A DNA stretch of 64,000 nt from Gemmiger formicilis. Its GTDB lineage: Bacteria; Bacillota; Clostridia; Oscillospirales; Ruminococcaceae. The stretch's first letter is position 1. Every line of letters starts with the position of its first letter. Positions 23,842-33,055 of this stretch are shown here, one piece after another. A program made the position numbers and the translations under genes. The DNA lies in NCBI RefSeq assembly GCF_024462815.1, contig NZ_JANGCG010000009.1:1-64000 (forward strand), in the 5' to 3' direction. The notes beneath the pieces are model-generated. The model was not told the DNA's origin and did no database searches. It worked only from the letters and a program-made list of their open reading frames with translations.

Positions 23842-24819
23842 ATGGCTAAACAAATCCCTGTATATCTTTTTGTCGGCCAGCTGGAAAGCGGCAAGACAAA
23901 GTTCATTCAGGAAACGATGGAGGACCCTAACTTCGATTCCGGTGACAAGACCCTGCTGCTGGTCTGCGAGGAGGGCGAGGTTGAGTATGACCCGTCCAAG
24001 TTCGCCTTTGGCGGCGTGCACGTTGCCCAGATTGAGGACAAGAGCGAGCTGACCGCCGAGAACCTGACCGCGCTGGAGAAGAAGTCCGGCTGCGGCCGCG
24101 TGCTGATTGAGTACAACGGTATGTGGCTGATTCAGGACCTGTACGATGCCCTGCCGGATAACTGGCTGATTTATCAGTGTCTGGCCACGGCGGACGGCAC
24201 CACCATCAAGACCTATGCGGGCGACAGCGCCATGCGCAGCCTGCTGCTGGACAAGCTGCGCGGCAGTGAGCTGCTGGTTGTCAACCGCGCCGAGGCCGTC
24301 AACGATGATGAGAGCCGCCAGCTCATCCACAAGCTGGTGCGTCAGGCCAGCCGCCGCTGCGACATTGCCTATGAGTTCAAGGATGGCAGCGTTGCCTACG
24401 ATGATATCCCCGACCCGCTGCCCTTTGACGTGGACGCCCCGGTCATTGAAATCCCGGAGGAGTTCTTCGGCGTCTGGTATATGGACTGCATGGATGACCC
24501 GAAGAAATATGACGGCAAGACGGTGAAATATCTGGCGCAGGTCTGCCAGACCCCGCAGGCCGGCAAGGGCGCGTTTGTGCCCGGCCGCTTTGCCATGACC
24601 TGCTGCGTACAGGATATCCAGTTTGTGGGTATGCCCTGCAAGTACGATGGCTACAAGTCTCTTGAGCAGCGCAGTTGGATTACCGTTACCGCCAAGGTCA
24701 ACGTCAAGTACCACCCCATCTACAAGGGCCAGACCCCCGATTCCACCGGCCCGGTGCTGACCGCCATCAAGATCGAGCCCGGCGAGAAGCCCGCCCAGGA
24801 CGTGGTTATGTTCAGCTGA
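23842..24819 (+). CDS. COG0523-like P-loop protein fused to a DUF1980/TIGR03943-type domain
   Basis: 325 residues. The N-terminal half has a P-loop GQLESGKT (about 12-19) and a degenerate G3E fold (LLLVCEEGEVEYD, VLIEYNGMW, LLVVNRAEAV in place of NKxD) without the CxCC metal motif. The C-terminal half from about residue 212 (FGVWYMDCMDDPKKYDGK, then GRFAMTCCVQDIQFVGM and PVLTAIKIEP) resembles the C-terminal domain of the TIGR03943/YcgQ permease-partner proteins that often sit next to COG0523 genes. It is probably a partner of the upstream metallochaperone. The fusion call is from motif reading and should be confirmed. Confidence 0.78.
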   Translation: MAKQIPVYLFVGQLESGKTKFIQETMEDPNFDSGDKTLLLVCEEGEVEYDPSKFAFGGVHVAQIEDKSELTAENLTALEKKSGCGRVLIEYNGMWLIQDLYDALPDNWLIYQCLATADGTTIKTYAGDSAMRSLLLDKLRGSELLVVNRAEAVNDDESRQLIHKLVRQASRRCDIAYEFKDGSVAYDDIPDPLPFDVDAPVIEIPEEFFGVWYMDCMDDPKKYDGKTVKYLAQVCQTPQAGKGAFVPGRFAMTCCVQDIQFVGMPCKYDGYKSLEQRSWITVTAKVNVKYHPIYKGQTPDSTGPVLTAIKIEPGEKPAQDVVMFS

Positions 24820-24833
24820 GCTTTACAGCAATA

Positions 24834-24873
24834 AAAATTGCGCATCACAGCGATTTGTGATGCGCATTTTTTT
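24834..24873. terminator. Bidirectional terminator between convergent units
   Basis: TGCGCATCACA (24839-24849) with TGTGATGCGCA (24856-24866), flanked by A5 and T7. Confidence 0.92.
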
Positions 24874-24880
24874 GTGAGCC

Positions 24881-25849
24881 TTACCCTCTCGTCCCCGCAA
24901 CGCTGGAATCCGTGCTCCAGCCCTGCAGGTCGGTGGGGGTCAGGCTGGACAGCCAGCCCTCGCGCTCGTTCTCCCACTGGTCCCACGCGGCCTGACTGCG
25001 GATGGCGGTGCCGCTTTCAAAGCTGTCGTCCCACGGGTTGGCCGGGTCGGGGTCGGTGGGGTCCCAGCCGCGCTTTTCGGTGTCGGTGGGGTCGGTGTAG
25101 ATCGTGCCGGGCTTGCCCATCGGGCCGGGGTCCTCGCTGTCATAGATGATGACCGGCGTGCCCAGCGGGCAGTTGTCATAAATCCACTTTACGTCCACAA
25201 CCGCCAGCCGGATGCAGCCCAGACTGGCCACCGTGCCCAACAGGTTGAACTCATCGTACTCGACATCGTCCTTGTGCTGGCTGTAGTAGGGCACGCTGTG
25301 GAACAGGTAGCCGTCATAGATGCGGGTGGCATACTGGCCGTAACTGGGGCCAAGCAGTAGCCGCCAGCTGTAGCTGACCGGCGTGGAAAAATACCCGGTG
25401 GGAGTGCTGGTGCCGCCGCTGCACACCATCGCCATAAACGGCACGGCGTAGCGGCCGGTGGCGGTGTCCACGGTGTATACCGTCACAACGCCTGCCTGCC
25501 GGTTGACAGTCAGCAGATAGGGATAGCCCTCCTTCGCGTCCAGCGTCAGCCCCCATGCGCCGTAGTCCTTCTCCAGCTTTGCCAGCAGGGTGGCGGCGTT
25601 ATTGTCCCATTCGGCGGGGTCCTTCACATCGGGGGCGTCCTTGGTGGCGTTGCTGGTGGCGCTGGCCATCGCGGGAACCAACGTCGGCTCCGGGGTTGGC
25701 GCGGGGGTGGGGGCGGGCTGCTCCGGCGTGGCGGTGGGCTGCGCTGTGGGGGCGGCAAGCTCGTCCTTCGGGGCGTTGGGCATTTCCACACAGCTGCAAA
25801 GCAGTGTCAGGCAGAGCAGCAGCGGCAAAAAGCGGCGTAAAATCGACAT
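24881..25849 (-). CDS. L,D-transpeptidase (YkuD) lipoprotein
   Basis: 322 residues. A lipoprotein signal ends in LLCSC (cysteine about 20), then a Pro/Thr/Ala-rich spacer (about 28-65), then the YkuD catalytic domain with HSVPYYSQ and SLGCIRL containing the nucleophile cysteine. It acts outside the membrane, forming 3-3 peptidoglycan crosslinks or attaching proteins to peptidoglycan. It is the last gene of a minus-strand run gph - aminotransferase - this gene, with 9 bp before its start. The C-terminal 60 residues (GPMGKPGTIYTDPTDTEKRG onward) lie beyond the domain. Confidence 0.92.
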   Translation of the reverse strand: MSILRRFLPLLLCLTLLCSCVEMPNAPKDELAAPTAQPTATPEQPAPTPAPTPEPTLVPAMASATSNATKDAPDVKDPAEWDNNAATLLAKLEKDYGAWGLTLDAKEGYPYLLTVNRQAGVVTVYTVDTATGRYAVPFMAMVCSGGTSTPTGYFSTPVSYSWRLLLGPSYGQYATRIYDGYLFHSVPYYSQHKDDVEYDEFNLLGTVASLGCIRLAVVDVKWIYDNCPLGTPVIIYDSEDPGPMGKPGTIYTDPTDTEKRGWDPTDPDPANPWDDSFESGTAIRSQAAWDQWENEREGWLSSLTPTDLQGWSTDSSVAGTRG

Positions 25850-25858
25850 AAAAGCTCC

Positions 25859-27058
25859 TTATTGTTTGGTGGCGCCGTATTCCTCGGCCACAAAGCGTTC
25901 CAGCGCGGCAAAGCTGCGGCGTACCTTTTCGGTCTCGATGCAGTAGGCCATCCGGAAGTAGCCGGGACAGCCGAAGCTGTCGCCGGGAACCAGCGCCAAA
26001 TCGTACTTCTGCGCCTTGCGGCAGAACGCCTTGGCATCCTCCTCCAGTGCCTTGGGGAAGATGTAGAAGGTGCCGTCCGGCTTGACAACGGTAAAGCCCA
26101 GTGCCTGCAGCTCGTCATAAATCAGGTTCATATTCGTCTCGTAGACGGACAAATCGCTCGTCACGTCCAGGCAGCGCTCCACGGCCATCTGAATCAGGGA
26201 GGATGGGCAGTTGTGGCCGGTCCCGCGGGAAATCTGACCGCACATCGGCACAATATACTCCGCGCCCTCGCACCGGGGGTTGGCGGCCACATAGCCGATG
26301 CGCTCGCCCGGCACGCTCAGACTCTTGGAGAAGGAATAGCAGGTCAGCGTGTCATCGTAGAATTTGGCGGGGTAGGGGGTGACCGCGCCGCCAAAGGCAA
26401 TCTCACGGTAGGGCTCGTCCGAAATCAGGAAGATGTGGTGGCCGTATTTGGCGCTGGCCTCGGTCAGGAAGCAGGCCAGCTGCTGCAGCGTCTCAACGCT
26501 GTAGGCCGCGCCGCTGGGGTTGTTGGGGCTGTTGATGAGCACGGCGGCGGTGTTCTCGTCCACCAGCTGCGCAAAGGCGTCAAAGTCAATCTGGAAGTCG
26601 GCGCAGCGCGGCGGCGTAACGCGCAGGGTCAGGCCCGCGCCCTCCACATAGGGCTTGTACTCGGGGAAAAAAGGCGCAAAGGTCACGATGTTCTGCCCGG
26701 GCACGGCCACGCAGCGCACGGCGTGGGCCAGCGCGCCCGCTGCGCCGGTGGTCATAAAGATGTGGTCGGCGGTGTAGTCCATGCCGAACCGGCGGTTCAG
26801 GCTCTCGGCCACGGCCTTGCGGGTGGAGGGCAGCGTCAGCGTCGGTGTGTAGCCGTGCAGCGCCACCGGCTCGGTGTGGGCCAGCAGGTCCTCACACGCG
26901 GCGGTGAACTGCGGCGGGCAGGGCACGGACGGATTGCCCAGCGAGTAGTCAAAAACATTTTCGTAGCCAATTTCCTTGCCGCGTGCGGTGCTCCACTCGG
27001 ACAGCTGGCGAATCACCGACTTGGCACCCAGCATATCTTTATAGTGCTGTGCAATCAT
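25859..27058 (-). CDS. Pyridoxal-phosphate aminotransferase (class I/II)
   Basis: 399 residues, fold-type I aminotransferase. It has DYSLGNPSVP (about 36-45), TTGAAGALAHA for phosphate binding, NSPNNPSGAAYS, DEPYREI and the PLP lysine in CYSFSKSLSVPGERIGY. Closest in look to the aspartate/aromatic-type aminotransferases annotated as 'pyridoxal phosphate-dependent aminotransferase' in Ruminococcaceae; the amino donor is not determined. GAAAGGAG precedes the ATG. It lies between a HAD phosphatase and an L,D-transpeptidase in one transcript. Confidence 0.88.
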   Translation of the reverse strand: MIAQHYKDMLGAKSVIRQLSEWSTARGKEIGYENVFDYSLGNPSVPCPPQFTAACEDLLAHTEPVALHGYTPTLTLPSTRKAVAESLNRRFGMDYTADHIFMTTGAAGALAHAVRCVAVPGQNIVTFAPFFPEYKPYVEGAGLTLRVTPPRCADFQIDFDAFAQLVDENTAAVLINSPNNPSGAAYSVETLQQLACFLTEASAKYGHHIFLISDEPYREIAFGGAVTPYPAKFYDDTLTCYSFSKSLSVPGERIGYVAANPRCEGAEYIVPMCGQISRGTGHNCPSSLIQMAVERCLDVTSDLSVYETNMNLIYDELQALGFTVVKPDGTFYIFPKALEEDAKAFCRKAQKYDLALVPGDSFGCPGYFRMAYCIETEKVRRSFAALERFVAEEYGATKQ

Positions 27059-27104
27059 AGTAACAGCTCCTTTCTAAAATGTTTGTCACATTGGCGCGGG
27101 CCGT

Positions 27105-27761
27105 TCAGCCCAGCACAATTTTTTCCAGCGCGGCGGTGTCTGCGGCCAGATACTCGGCCCCGGCCGTCTGCAGCTCCTCCCGCGTGCGGAAGCCCCACAG
27201 CACGCCGCAGCAGGGCAGCCCGGCATTGTGGGCGGTCTCCACATCCACGTTGCTGTCGCCCACATACAGGACGCTGCCGTCCGGCTCCACGCCGAGGCGC
27301 GCCATCAGCGCCCGCGTGCCCTCGGTGGCGGGCTTGGTGGGTACATCGGGCAGGGCACCGCGCACAACCGTAAACAGGTCGGCGTCAAAATACCGCGCCA
27401 CCACGGCCCGGGCAAACTCGTCCGCCTTGTTGGAAAAGACGGCCATCTGCACGCCGGCCGCCTTCAGCCGGGCCAGCATAGCGGGCATACCGGGGTAAGG
27501 CGCGGTCTTATCGTGCATATGCGCGCCGTAGACCGCATCAAACTCCGCCAGCGTTGCGGCCAGCTGTGCCGGGCTGCGGCAGTCCGCGGGGCTGAAGCGC
27601 TCCACCAGCTTGGGGATGCCGTTGCCCACAAAATAGCAGTACTGCGCCGCTGTGTGCTGGGGCCAGCCGTGCGCCGCACAGACGCGGTTGGCGGAATCCG
27701 CCAAATCGTCAATCGTGTTCAGCAGGGTTCCATCCAGATCAAACAGTACGGTTTTATACAT
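27105..27761 (-). CDS. gph: HAD-family hydrolase, phosphoglycolate phosphatase-like
   Basis: 218-residue HAD phosphatase. Motif I is FDLDGTLLNT (6-15), motif II is in AVFSNK, motif III K at PTKPA, and motif IV is VGDSNVDVETAHNAG. A helical cap domain lies between (about 18-80). It would remove phosphate from phosphoglycolate or a similar small phosphate ester, and substrate specificity is broad in this family. GAGG 9 nt upstream supports the ATG at 27761. Confidence 0.88.
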   Translation of the reverse strand: MYKTVLFDLDGTLLNTIDDLADSANRVCAAHGWPQHTAAQYCYFVGNGIPKLVERFSPADCRSPAQLAATLAEFDAVYGAHMHDKTAPYPGMPAMLARLKAAGVQMAVFSNKADEFARAVVARYFDADLFTVVRGALPDVPTKPATEGTRALMARLGVEPDGSVLYVGDSNVDVETAHNAGLPCCGVLWGFRTREELQTAGAEYLAADTAALEKIVLG

Positions 27762-27934
27762 AACTCCTTACCTCTTTGTACAAGAAATCACTCCTATTAT
27801 AGTGGCATTTGACGAAAACAGCAAGCCGCCGCGCCCAATTACCGTAAAAAAGATGTAAATTCTTGCAAAAGCGTTCCCATTTTCCAAATTTATGATACAA
27901 TAAGATAATAGCAAAGCAAGGAGGCGTCCTGTCA

Positions 27935-28795
27935 ATGGAACTGTTTTTAGACTTACTGCGCTCGGTAATCTATGGCATTATCGAGGGTATTACCGAATGG
28001 CTGCCCATCTCCAGCACAGGCCATATGATTCTGGCCGAGCAGGTGCTGAAATTCAGCCTGAGCGCCGAATTTATGGAGATGTTCCGCGTGGTCATCCAGC
28101 TGGGTGCCATTCTGGCGGTTGTGGTGCTCTACTTCAAGAAGCTGTGGCCCTTCTGCATGGACAACGGCCGTGACTCCGGGCTGGCCAAATTCATCCGCTG
28201 GCCGGTTATGCGGCTGTGGTTCAAGATTATTGCGGCCTGCCTGCCCGCCGCCGTGCTGGGCCCGCTGCTGGACGATTGGATGGACGCCCACCTGTACAAC
28301 AGCGTGGTGGTGGCCATTATGCTGATTGTCTACGGTATTGCGTTCATTCTGATTGAGCGCCGTCCCCGCGTGCCCACTACCACCAAGCTGAGCCGCATTA
28401 CCTACAAGCAGGCAATCATCGTGGGCCTGTGGCAGGTGCTGGCGCTGATTCCTGGCACGTCCCGCAGCGGTGCCACCATCATCGGCGGCCTGCTCTGTGG
28501 TATGAGCCGCGCCTGTGCGTCCCAGTTCACCTTCTTCCTCGCCATCCCGGTTATGGCGGGCGCGTCCGGCTTGAAGCTGGTCAAGTTCCTGGCGGGCGGC
28601 GGCGTGTTCACCGTCGGCGAGGTCAGTGTCCTGCTGTTGGGCTGCATCGTGGCGTTTGTGGTTTCGATTCTGGCCATCCGCTTCCTGATGGACTACGTCA
28701 AGAAGCACACCTTCACGGTCTTTGGCTGGTACCGCATTGCCCTCGGCATCCTGGTGCTGGGCATCTGGGCGGTCCAGACGTTTGTGCTGGCGTAA
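27935..28795 (+). CDS. uppP: Undecaprenyl-diphosphatase UppP/BacA
   Basis: 286-residue membrane phosphatase that recycles undecaprenyl diphosphate to the lipid carrier used for peptidoglycan and surface polysaccharides, and gives bacitracin tolerance. The two signature regions are visible: GIIEGITEWLPISSTGHM (about 13-30) and ALIPGTSRSGATIIGGLL (about 170-187). About eight hydrophobic segments. AAGGAGG lies upstream of the ATG; a weak extended -10 (TGATACAAT at 27893-27901) precedes it. Monocistronic. Confidence 0.96.
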   Translation: MELFLDLLRSVIYGIIEGITEWLPISSTGHMILAEQVLKFSLSAEFMEMFRVVIQLGAILAVVVLYFKKLWPFCMDNGRDSGLAKFIRWPVMRLWFKIIAACLPAAVLGPLLDDWMDAHLYNSVVVAIMLIVYGIAFILIERRPRVPTTTKLSRITYKQAIIVGLWQVLALIPGTSRSGATIIGGLLCGMSRACASQFTFFLAIPVMAGASGLKLVKFLAGGGVFTVGEVSVLLLGCIVAFVVSILAIRFLMDYVKKHTFTVFGWYRIALGILVLGIWAVQTFVLA

Positions 28796-28844
28796 AGCAG
28801 TGCTTGCGGGCGGGCATTGCCCGCCCAACTCTGACAACTTAACC

Positions 28845-28884
28845 AAAATCGGCGCTTCCGTTTTGTCGGAAGCGCCGATTTTTT
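28845..28884. terminator. Bidirectional terminator, uppP / histidine kinase
   Basis: Perfect 16-bp stem AAAATCGGCGCTTCCG (28845-28860) with CGGAAGCGCCGATTTT (28867-28882). It touches the stop codon of the convergent kinase gene. Confidence 0.93.
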
Positions 28885-30331
28885 ACTTTTTCGGGAAAGT
28901 CACCCGGATGGTGGTGCCGGTGCCGACCTGACTTTGCAGGTCAATGCGGGCATCGTGCAGCAGGGCAATGTGCTTGACGATGGCCAGCCCCAGACCGGTG
29001 CCGCCGGTGGCTTTGGAACGGCTCTTGTCCACGCGGTAGAAGCGTTCAAACACGCGGGTCTGGCTGTCCTGCGGGATGCCGATGCCGTTGTCCTCGACCT
29101 CAAAGTAGGGGCAGCCGTCACTGCCGGTGCCGCAGCGCAGCTCCACATGGCCGCCCGGGCGGTTGTAGCGGATGGCGTTGTCGCACAGGTTCTGGGCAAG
29201 CTCGCTCAGCTGGTCGCGGCTGCCGCGCACGGTGGCGGGCTTGGCGTCATATTGCAGCGTTATATAGGCCCGGCGGGCATTCATCGTCATATTCTGGGCG
29301 GTCTCCTTGACCAGTGCGGCCAGATCCACCGGCTCCATTTCAGCCACCGGCTCGCGGCTGTGGTTGGCCTGCGTGCTGTCCAGCTCGCTCAGCTGCAGAA
29401 TATCGCTGACCAGCGCAATCATCCGCTGCGCTTCCTTGTGGATGCGGGCGGCAAAGGTCGGCACGTCGGCGGGCTTGGCCATGCCGGTTTCAATCAGCTC
29501 AGCATAGCCGGAGATGCTCGTCAGCGGGGTTTTCAGCTCGTGGCTGACGTTGGCGGTAAACTCCCGGCGCAGGGTCTCGTTGTCCTCGCGCAGCTTGCGG
29601 TCGGTCTGGATGGTCCGCGCCAGCGGAATCAATTCTTCGTAGGGCACGTCGGCCTCGATGGTGTCCAGATGCTCGGCCAGATGGTTGATGGGCTGCACCA
29701 TGCGGTGGGTCAGCCACCAGCTGAACAGGGTAGCCGCGGCCAGAATCAGCACCACCGCACCGAAAAGCAGTGGCAGGGTGTCAGCGCTCAGCCCCCAGAT
29801 GTTGGCCACATCCTCGCTCACGCGCAGCACCTGCGCGCCCTCCGGCGTGTCGATGCGCACGGCGTAGTAGTGGGTCTCCTGCTGCAGGGTCTCGCTCTCG
29901 CGGGTGATGCTGGCGGAACCGTCCGCCATGGCCTGCCTGAACTCCGGCCGGTCGGCGTGGCTGGGCAGGTCAGCCTTCATCACGCCGTATACCTCGCCCG
30001 CGGCATCGTAAATCACGGCAGTATTTTTGCTGTCAAACAGCACTGTACCGTCCGCGTCAATCAGGGTAAAGCGCGGTGTGCTGCGGCCGGGCAGCAGCTT
30101 TACCAGGGTGGTGGCATCGTGGGTGTCCTGCGCTTTGTAGGCGGCGGCGTAGCCGTCACAGATGTCGGCCAGATAGGTGTCAATGCGCTCGGTGTAGCTG
30201 CGCTGAAACAGCACGGTGGCGGCGGTCAGCATGGCCAGCACGCAGAGCACGCCGGTCAGAATCAGCCCGCGGCGATAGCGGCGGGTCATGCTCTGCGGCT
30301 TGGCGGTGCGGCGTTCTTCCTCAGTCATCAC
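28883..30331 (-). CDS. phoR: Sensor histidine kinase, PhoR-like
   Basis: 482 residues. Transmembrane helices at about 23-45 and 180-204 enclose an extracytoplasmic sensor. A HAMP-like linker (MVQPINHLAEHLDTIEA) leads to the HisKA box FTANVSHELKTPLTSISG with the phospho-His, then HATPase boxes N (LCDNAIRYNRPGG), G1 (VEDNGIGIP), F and G2 (GGTGLGLAIVKH). It overlaps the response regulator by 11 bp. The name phoR rests on domain type and on the phosphate transport genes beside it, with Pho-box-like repeats in front of them; the signal itself is inferred. Confidence 0.88.
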   Translation of the reverse strand: MMTEEERRTAKPQSMTRRYRRGLILTGVLCVLAMLTAATVLFQRSYTERIDTYLADICDGYAAAYKAQDTHDATTLVKLLPGRSTPRFTLIDADGTVLFDSKNTAVIYDAAGEVYGVMKADLPSHADRPEFRQAMADGSASITRESETLQQETHYYAVRIDTPEGAQVLRVSEDVANIWGLSADTLPLLFGAVVLILAAATLFSWWLTHRMVQPINHLAEHLDTIEADVPYEELIPLARTIQTDRKLREDNETLRREFTANVSHELKTPLTSISGYAELIETGMAKPADVPTFAARIHKEAQRMIALVSDILQLSELDSTQANHSREPVAEMEPVDLAALVKETAQNMTMNARRAYITLQYDAKPATVRGSRDQLSELAQNLCDNAIRYNRPGGHVELRCGTGSDGCPYFEVEDNGIGIPQDSQTRVFERFYRVDKSRSKATGGTGLGLAIVKHIALLHDARIDLQSQVGTGTTIRVTFPKK

Positions 30332-31013
30332 TACCCTCCGTGCTCAGCTTGTAGCCGACCTTGCGCACGGTGCGGATGGCGTCCCCCGCCGCGCCCAGCT
30401 TCTGGCGCAGGGTGCGCACGTGCATATCAATCGTGCGGGATTCCAGCAGGTCATCGGTGTCCCAGACCTCCTTCATAATGCGCTCGCGGGCGAGAACCTC
30501 CTCGGGGTGCTCCAGAAAAAGATGCAGCAGCGAGTATTCCTTGAAGGTCAGCTCCACCTGCGTGCCGCCCACGCGGACGGTGCGGGCGACATCGTCCAGA
30601 ACGATGTCACCGAAATGCAGGGTGGAAGCGGCGGGCGCAGGGGCGGCGGCTGCTGCGCGGCGCAGCACGGCCCGCACGCGGGAGATGAACTCCATAATGC
30701 CGAACGGCTTGCAGACGTAGTCATCCGCGCCGTGGTCAAGCCCCTTGACAACGTCAATCTCGCTGGTTTTGGCCGTGACCATAATCACCGGTGTGGCGGC
30801 GGTGGCCGCGTTGGCGCGCAGCTTGGCCAGAATCTGGTAGCCGTCCTCGTCGGGCAGCATCACGTCCAGAATGACAAGCTCCGGCTGGTCATTCTGCAGC
30901 GCGGCCCAGAAGCTGGCCGCATCCTCGCAGCCCTTGGTTTCGTAGCCGTTGGAGGCCAGCGCGTATTGCTCCAGCTCACGGATGCTGGAATCGTCTTCGA
31001 CAATGTAAATCAT
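30321..31013 (-). CDS. phoP: OmpR/PhoB-type response regulator
   Basis: 230 residues. Receiver domain with acidic pair EDD (6-8), phospho-acceptor Asp in LVILDVMLP (about 51), the Thr in MVTAKTS and Lys in CKPF. An Ala/Pro linker (about 122-132) is followed by the winged-helix DNA-binding domain (LTFKEYSLLHLFLEHPEEVL ... SRTIDMHVRTLRQKLG ... VRKVGYKL). Partner of the overlapping kinase gene. It is likely to bind the 11-bp TTTAC-type repeats ahead of nptA and pstS. Confidence 0.9.
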   Translation of the reverse strand: MIYIVEDDSSIRELEQYALASNGYETKGCEDAASFWAALQNDQPELVILDVMLPDEDGYQILAKLRANAATAATPVIMVTAKTSEIDVVKGLDHGADDYVCKPFGIMEFISRVRAVLRRAAAAAPAPAASTLHFGDIVLDDVARTVRVGGTQVELTFKEYSLLHLFLEHPEEVLARERIMKEVWDTDDLLESRTIDMHVRTLRQKLGAAGDAIRTVRKVGYKLSTEGSDD

Positions 31014-31030
31014 AAAATAAACCTCTTTTT

Positions 31031-31213
31031 AGATAATAGATAAAAGATAATAGATAATAAAAAATGTGAAATTTTTGCCTGACGGCAAAAACAAAAAGAG
31101 CGGGGGACGAACCCCCGCTTATCAACAACCGAAAAAGGGGTTGCCTTTGTATTTCTAAATTTGCGCGTTTGACGCGCATCCATATTTTTTATCTTTTATC
31201 TATTATCTTTTAT
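31031..31213. repeat. MITE-like element, copy 2
   Basis: Left arm 31031-31064 (AGATAATAGATAAAAGATAA...) and right arm about 31184-31213 are inverted repeats. The core has TTTTTGCCTGACGGCAAAAA (31075-31094) and a GC hairpin CGGGGG...CCCCCG. The right arm supplies the last codons and the stop (31210-31212) of nptA. It lies between nptA and the response regulator on the minus strand. Confidence 0.8.
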
Positions 31214-33006
31214 TTTGAATCGGGCACTTCGGCGCTCGATTCACTGTACGCCTCCGGCGGGAAGGTGTAGCGGCCGCGGTATTTCTCGTAGCGGCGCTCA
31301 AATTTTACGCTGCCGCCGTGCTTGACGTTGTTCAGGTATTCGTGGGTATCAAACTTGTCGGCGGCAACCTCAATCATGGCAACCGCAATGTTGGAACAAT
31401 GGTCGGCAATGCGCTCGTAGTTGGTCAGCAAATCATCCAGCACAAAGCCGTACTCAATCGTGCAGACCCCGGCCTGCAGGCGGGCAATGTGGCGGGTCTT
31501 GACCTCACGCACAAGGCCGTCCACAACCTGCTCCAGCGGCTCAATCTTGGCGGCGGCGTAGGTGTCGCCCTTCTGGAAGGCGTCCACCGTGCGGTTCAGA
31601 ATATCCTGCACGGCGGCCTCCAGCACGGACAAATCATTGAGGGCTTCCTCGCTGAACTGGATGTTCTTGGTGCGGATTTCCTCGGCGGTCTTGATGATGT
31701 TGACCGCGTGGTCGGAGATACGCTCAAAGTCGCCGATGGTGTGCAGCAGGGTGTTCACCGTGCGGTTATCCTCGGCGGAAAGGTGCTTGGCGCTCAGCTT
31801 GACCAGATAGGTGCCCAGCACGTCCTCGTAGTGGTCAACGGCGTCCTCCTTGCGGTCAACCTCGTCCGCGATGGCGTCATTCCAGGCGCGGGTGGTGGAC
31901 ATAGCCTGCAAAAGGGCGGTACGGCAGATTTCGGCCATATCGCTGCCGGTCAGCATGGCGCGGCCCACAGCCACGGAGGGGGTGGTGAGCAGACGCTCGT
32001 CCAGCAGGGTGTTCTCCTGCTTTTTGTCGGCGGGGGAGTCGGGCACGGTCAGGATGGCCAGCTTTTCAAGCAGGCGGTTGAAGGGCAGCAGAATGGCGGT
32101 TGTTACCACGTTGAAAACCGTGTGCACAATCGCAATGCCGAAGGTGTTGGCCGTCTCATTGAAGAAGGCAAAGCCAATCAGGGCGTTCAGGCCGTAGAAG
32201 CCGCACAGGAAGATAACGGTGCCAATCAGGTTGAAGTAGAGATGAACAAAGGCGGTGCGTTTGGCGTTCTTGTTGGCGCCCGCGGAGGAAATCAGCGCGG
32301 TGACGGTGGTGCCGATGTTCTGGCCCATGATGATGGGCACAGCGGCCGAGTAGGTGACCGCGCCGGTGCTGGTCAGCGCCTGCAGAATACCGACAGACGC
32401 CGACGAGGACTGCAGCACAGCCGTGAGCACAGCGCCCGCGATAACGCCGAAGATGGGGTTGGAGAAGCTAAGGAACAAATCCATGAACCACGGCTCGTCC
32501 GCCAAGGGGGACATAGCGCCGGACATGGTGTTCATACCGGCCATCAGGATGGCAAAGCCCAGCAGAATCTTGCCGACCCCGCGTTTGCGGTCCTTGCCAA
32601 TCATATACATCCAGATGCCGATGAAACCCAGAATAGGGCTCCACGCGTTGGGGTTCATCATCCGGGTGATGAAGCTGTCACCCTCTAGACCCGACAGGGA
32701 CAGCAGCCAGCCGGTCACGGTGGTGCCGACGTTCGCACCCATAATGACGCTGATGGCTTGATGGAGCTCCATAAGGCCCGAGTTGACGAAGCCGACGGCC
32801 ATAACGGTGGTGGCACCGCTGGACTGAATGACGGCGGTTACGGCCATACCCAGCAGAAGCCCGCGGATGGGGCTGCTGGTCATGGTGGACAGGATACCCT
32901 GCAGCTTGCTGCCGGCAGTCTGTTCCAGCGCTTTCCCCATCAGGTCCATGCCATACAGGAACATGGCAATGCCGCCCATCAGGGTGAACACATTAAAAAT
33001 GGTCAT
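31210..33006 (-). CDS. nptA: Na+/phosphate cotransporter with C-terminal PhoU domain
   Basis: 598-residue membrane protein. The NptA/YjbB core has two inverted repeats with the substrate motifs TAVIQSSGATTVMAVGF (about 57-73) and TAVLQSSSASVGILQAL, about eight or nine transmembrane helices, and a cytoplasmic C-terminal PhoU-like four-helix region (about 350-560). It imports (or in some relatives exports) phosphate with Na+. Three contiguous 11-bp Pho-box-like repeats lie upstream, divergent from pstS. Start ATG 33006 has only a weak ribosome site. Confidence 0.93.
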   Translation of the reverse strand: MTIFNVFTLMGGIAMFLYGMDLMGKALEQTAGSKLQGILSTMTSSPIRGLLLGMAVTAVIQSSGATTVMAVGFVNSGLMELHQAISVIMGANVGTTVTGWLLSLSGLEGDSFITRMMNPNAWSPILGFIGIWMYMIGKDRKRGVGKILLGFAILMAGMNTMSGAMSPLADEPWFMDLFLSFSNPIFGVIAGAVLTAVLQSSSASVGILQALTSTGAVTYSAAVPIIMGQNIGTTVTALISSAGANKNAKRTAFVHLYFNLIGTVIFLCGFYGLNALIGFAFFNETANTFGIAIVHTVFNVVTTAILLPFNRLLEKLAILTVPDSPADKKQENTLLDERLLTTPSVAVGRAMLTGSDMAEICRTALLQAMSTTRAWNDAIADEVDRKEDAVDHYEDVLGTYLVKLSAKHLSAEDNRTVNTLLHTIGDFERISDHAVNIIKTAEEIRTKNIQFSEEALNDLSVLEAAVQDILNRTVDAFQKGDTYAAAKIEPLEQVVDGLVREVKTRHIARLQAGVCTIEYGFVLDDLLTNYERIADHCSNIAVAMIEVAADKFDTHEYLNNVKHGGSVKFERRYEKYRGRYTFPPEAYSESSAEVPDSK

Positions 33007-33055
33007 CCGGTGTTACACATCCATTCTCTGTTTTGTTTTCACTATACCGCCTTCT

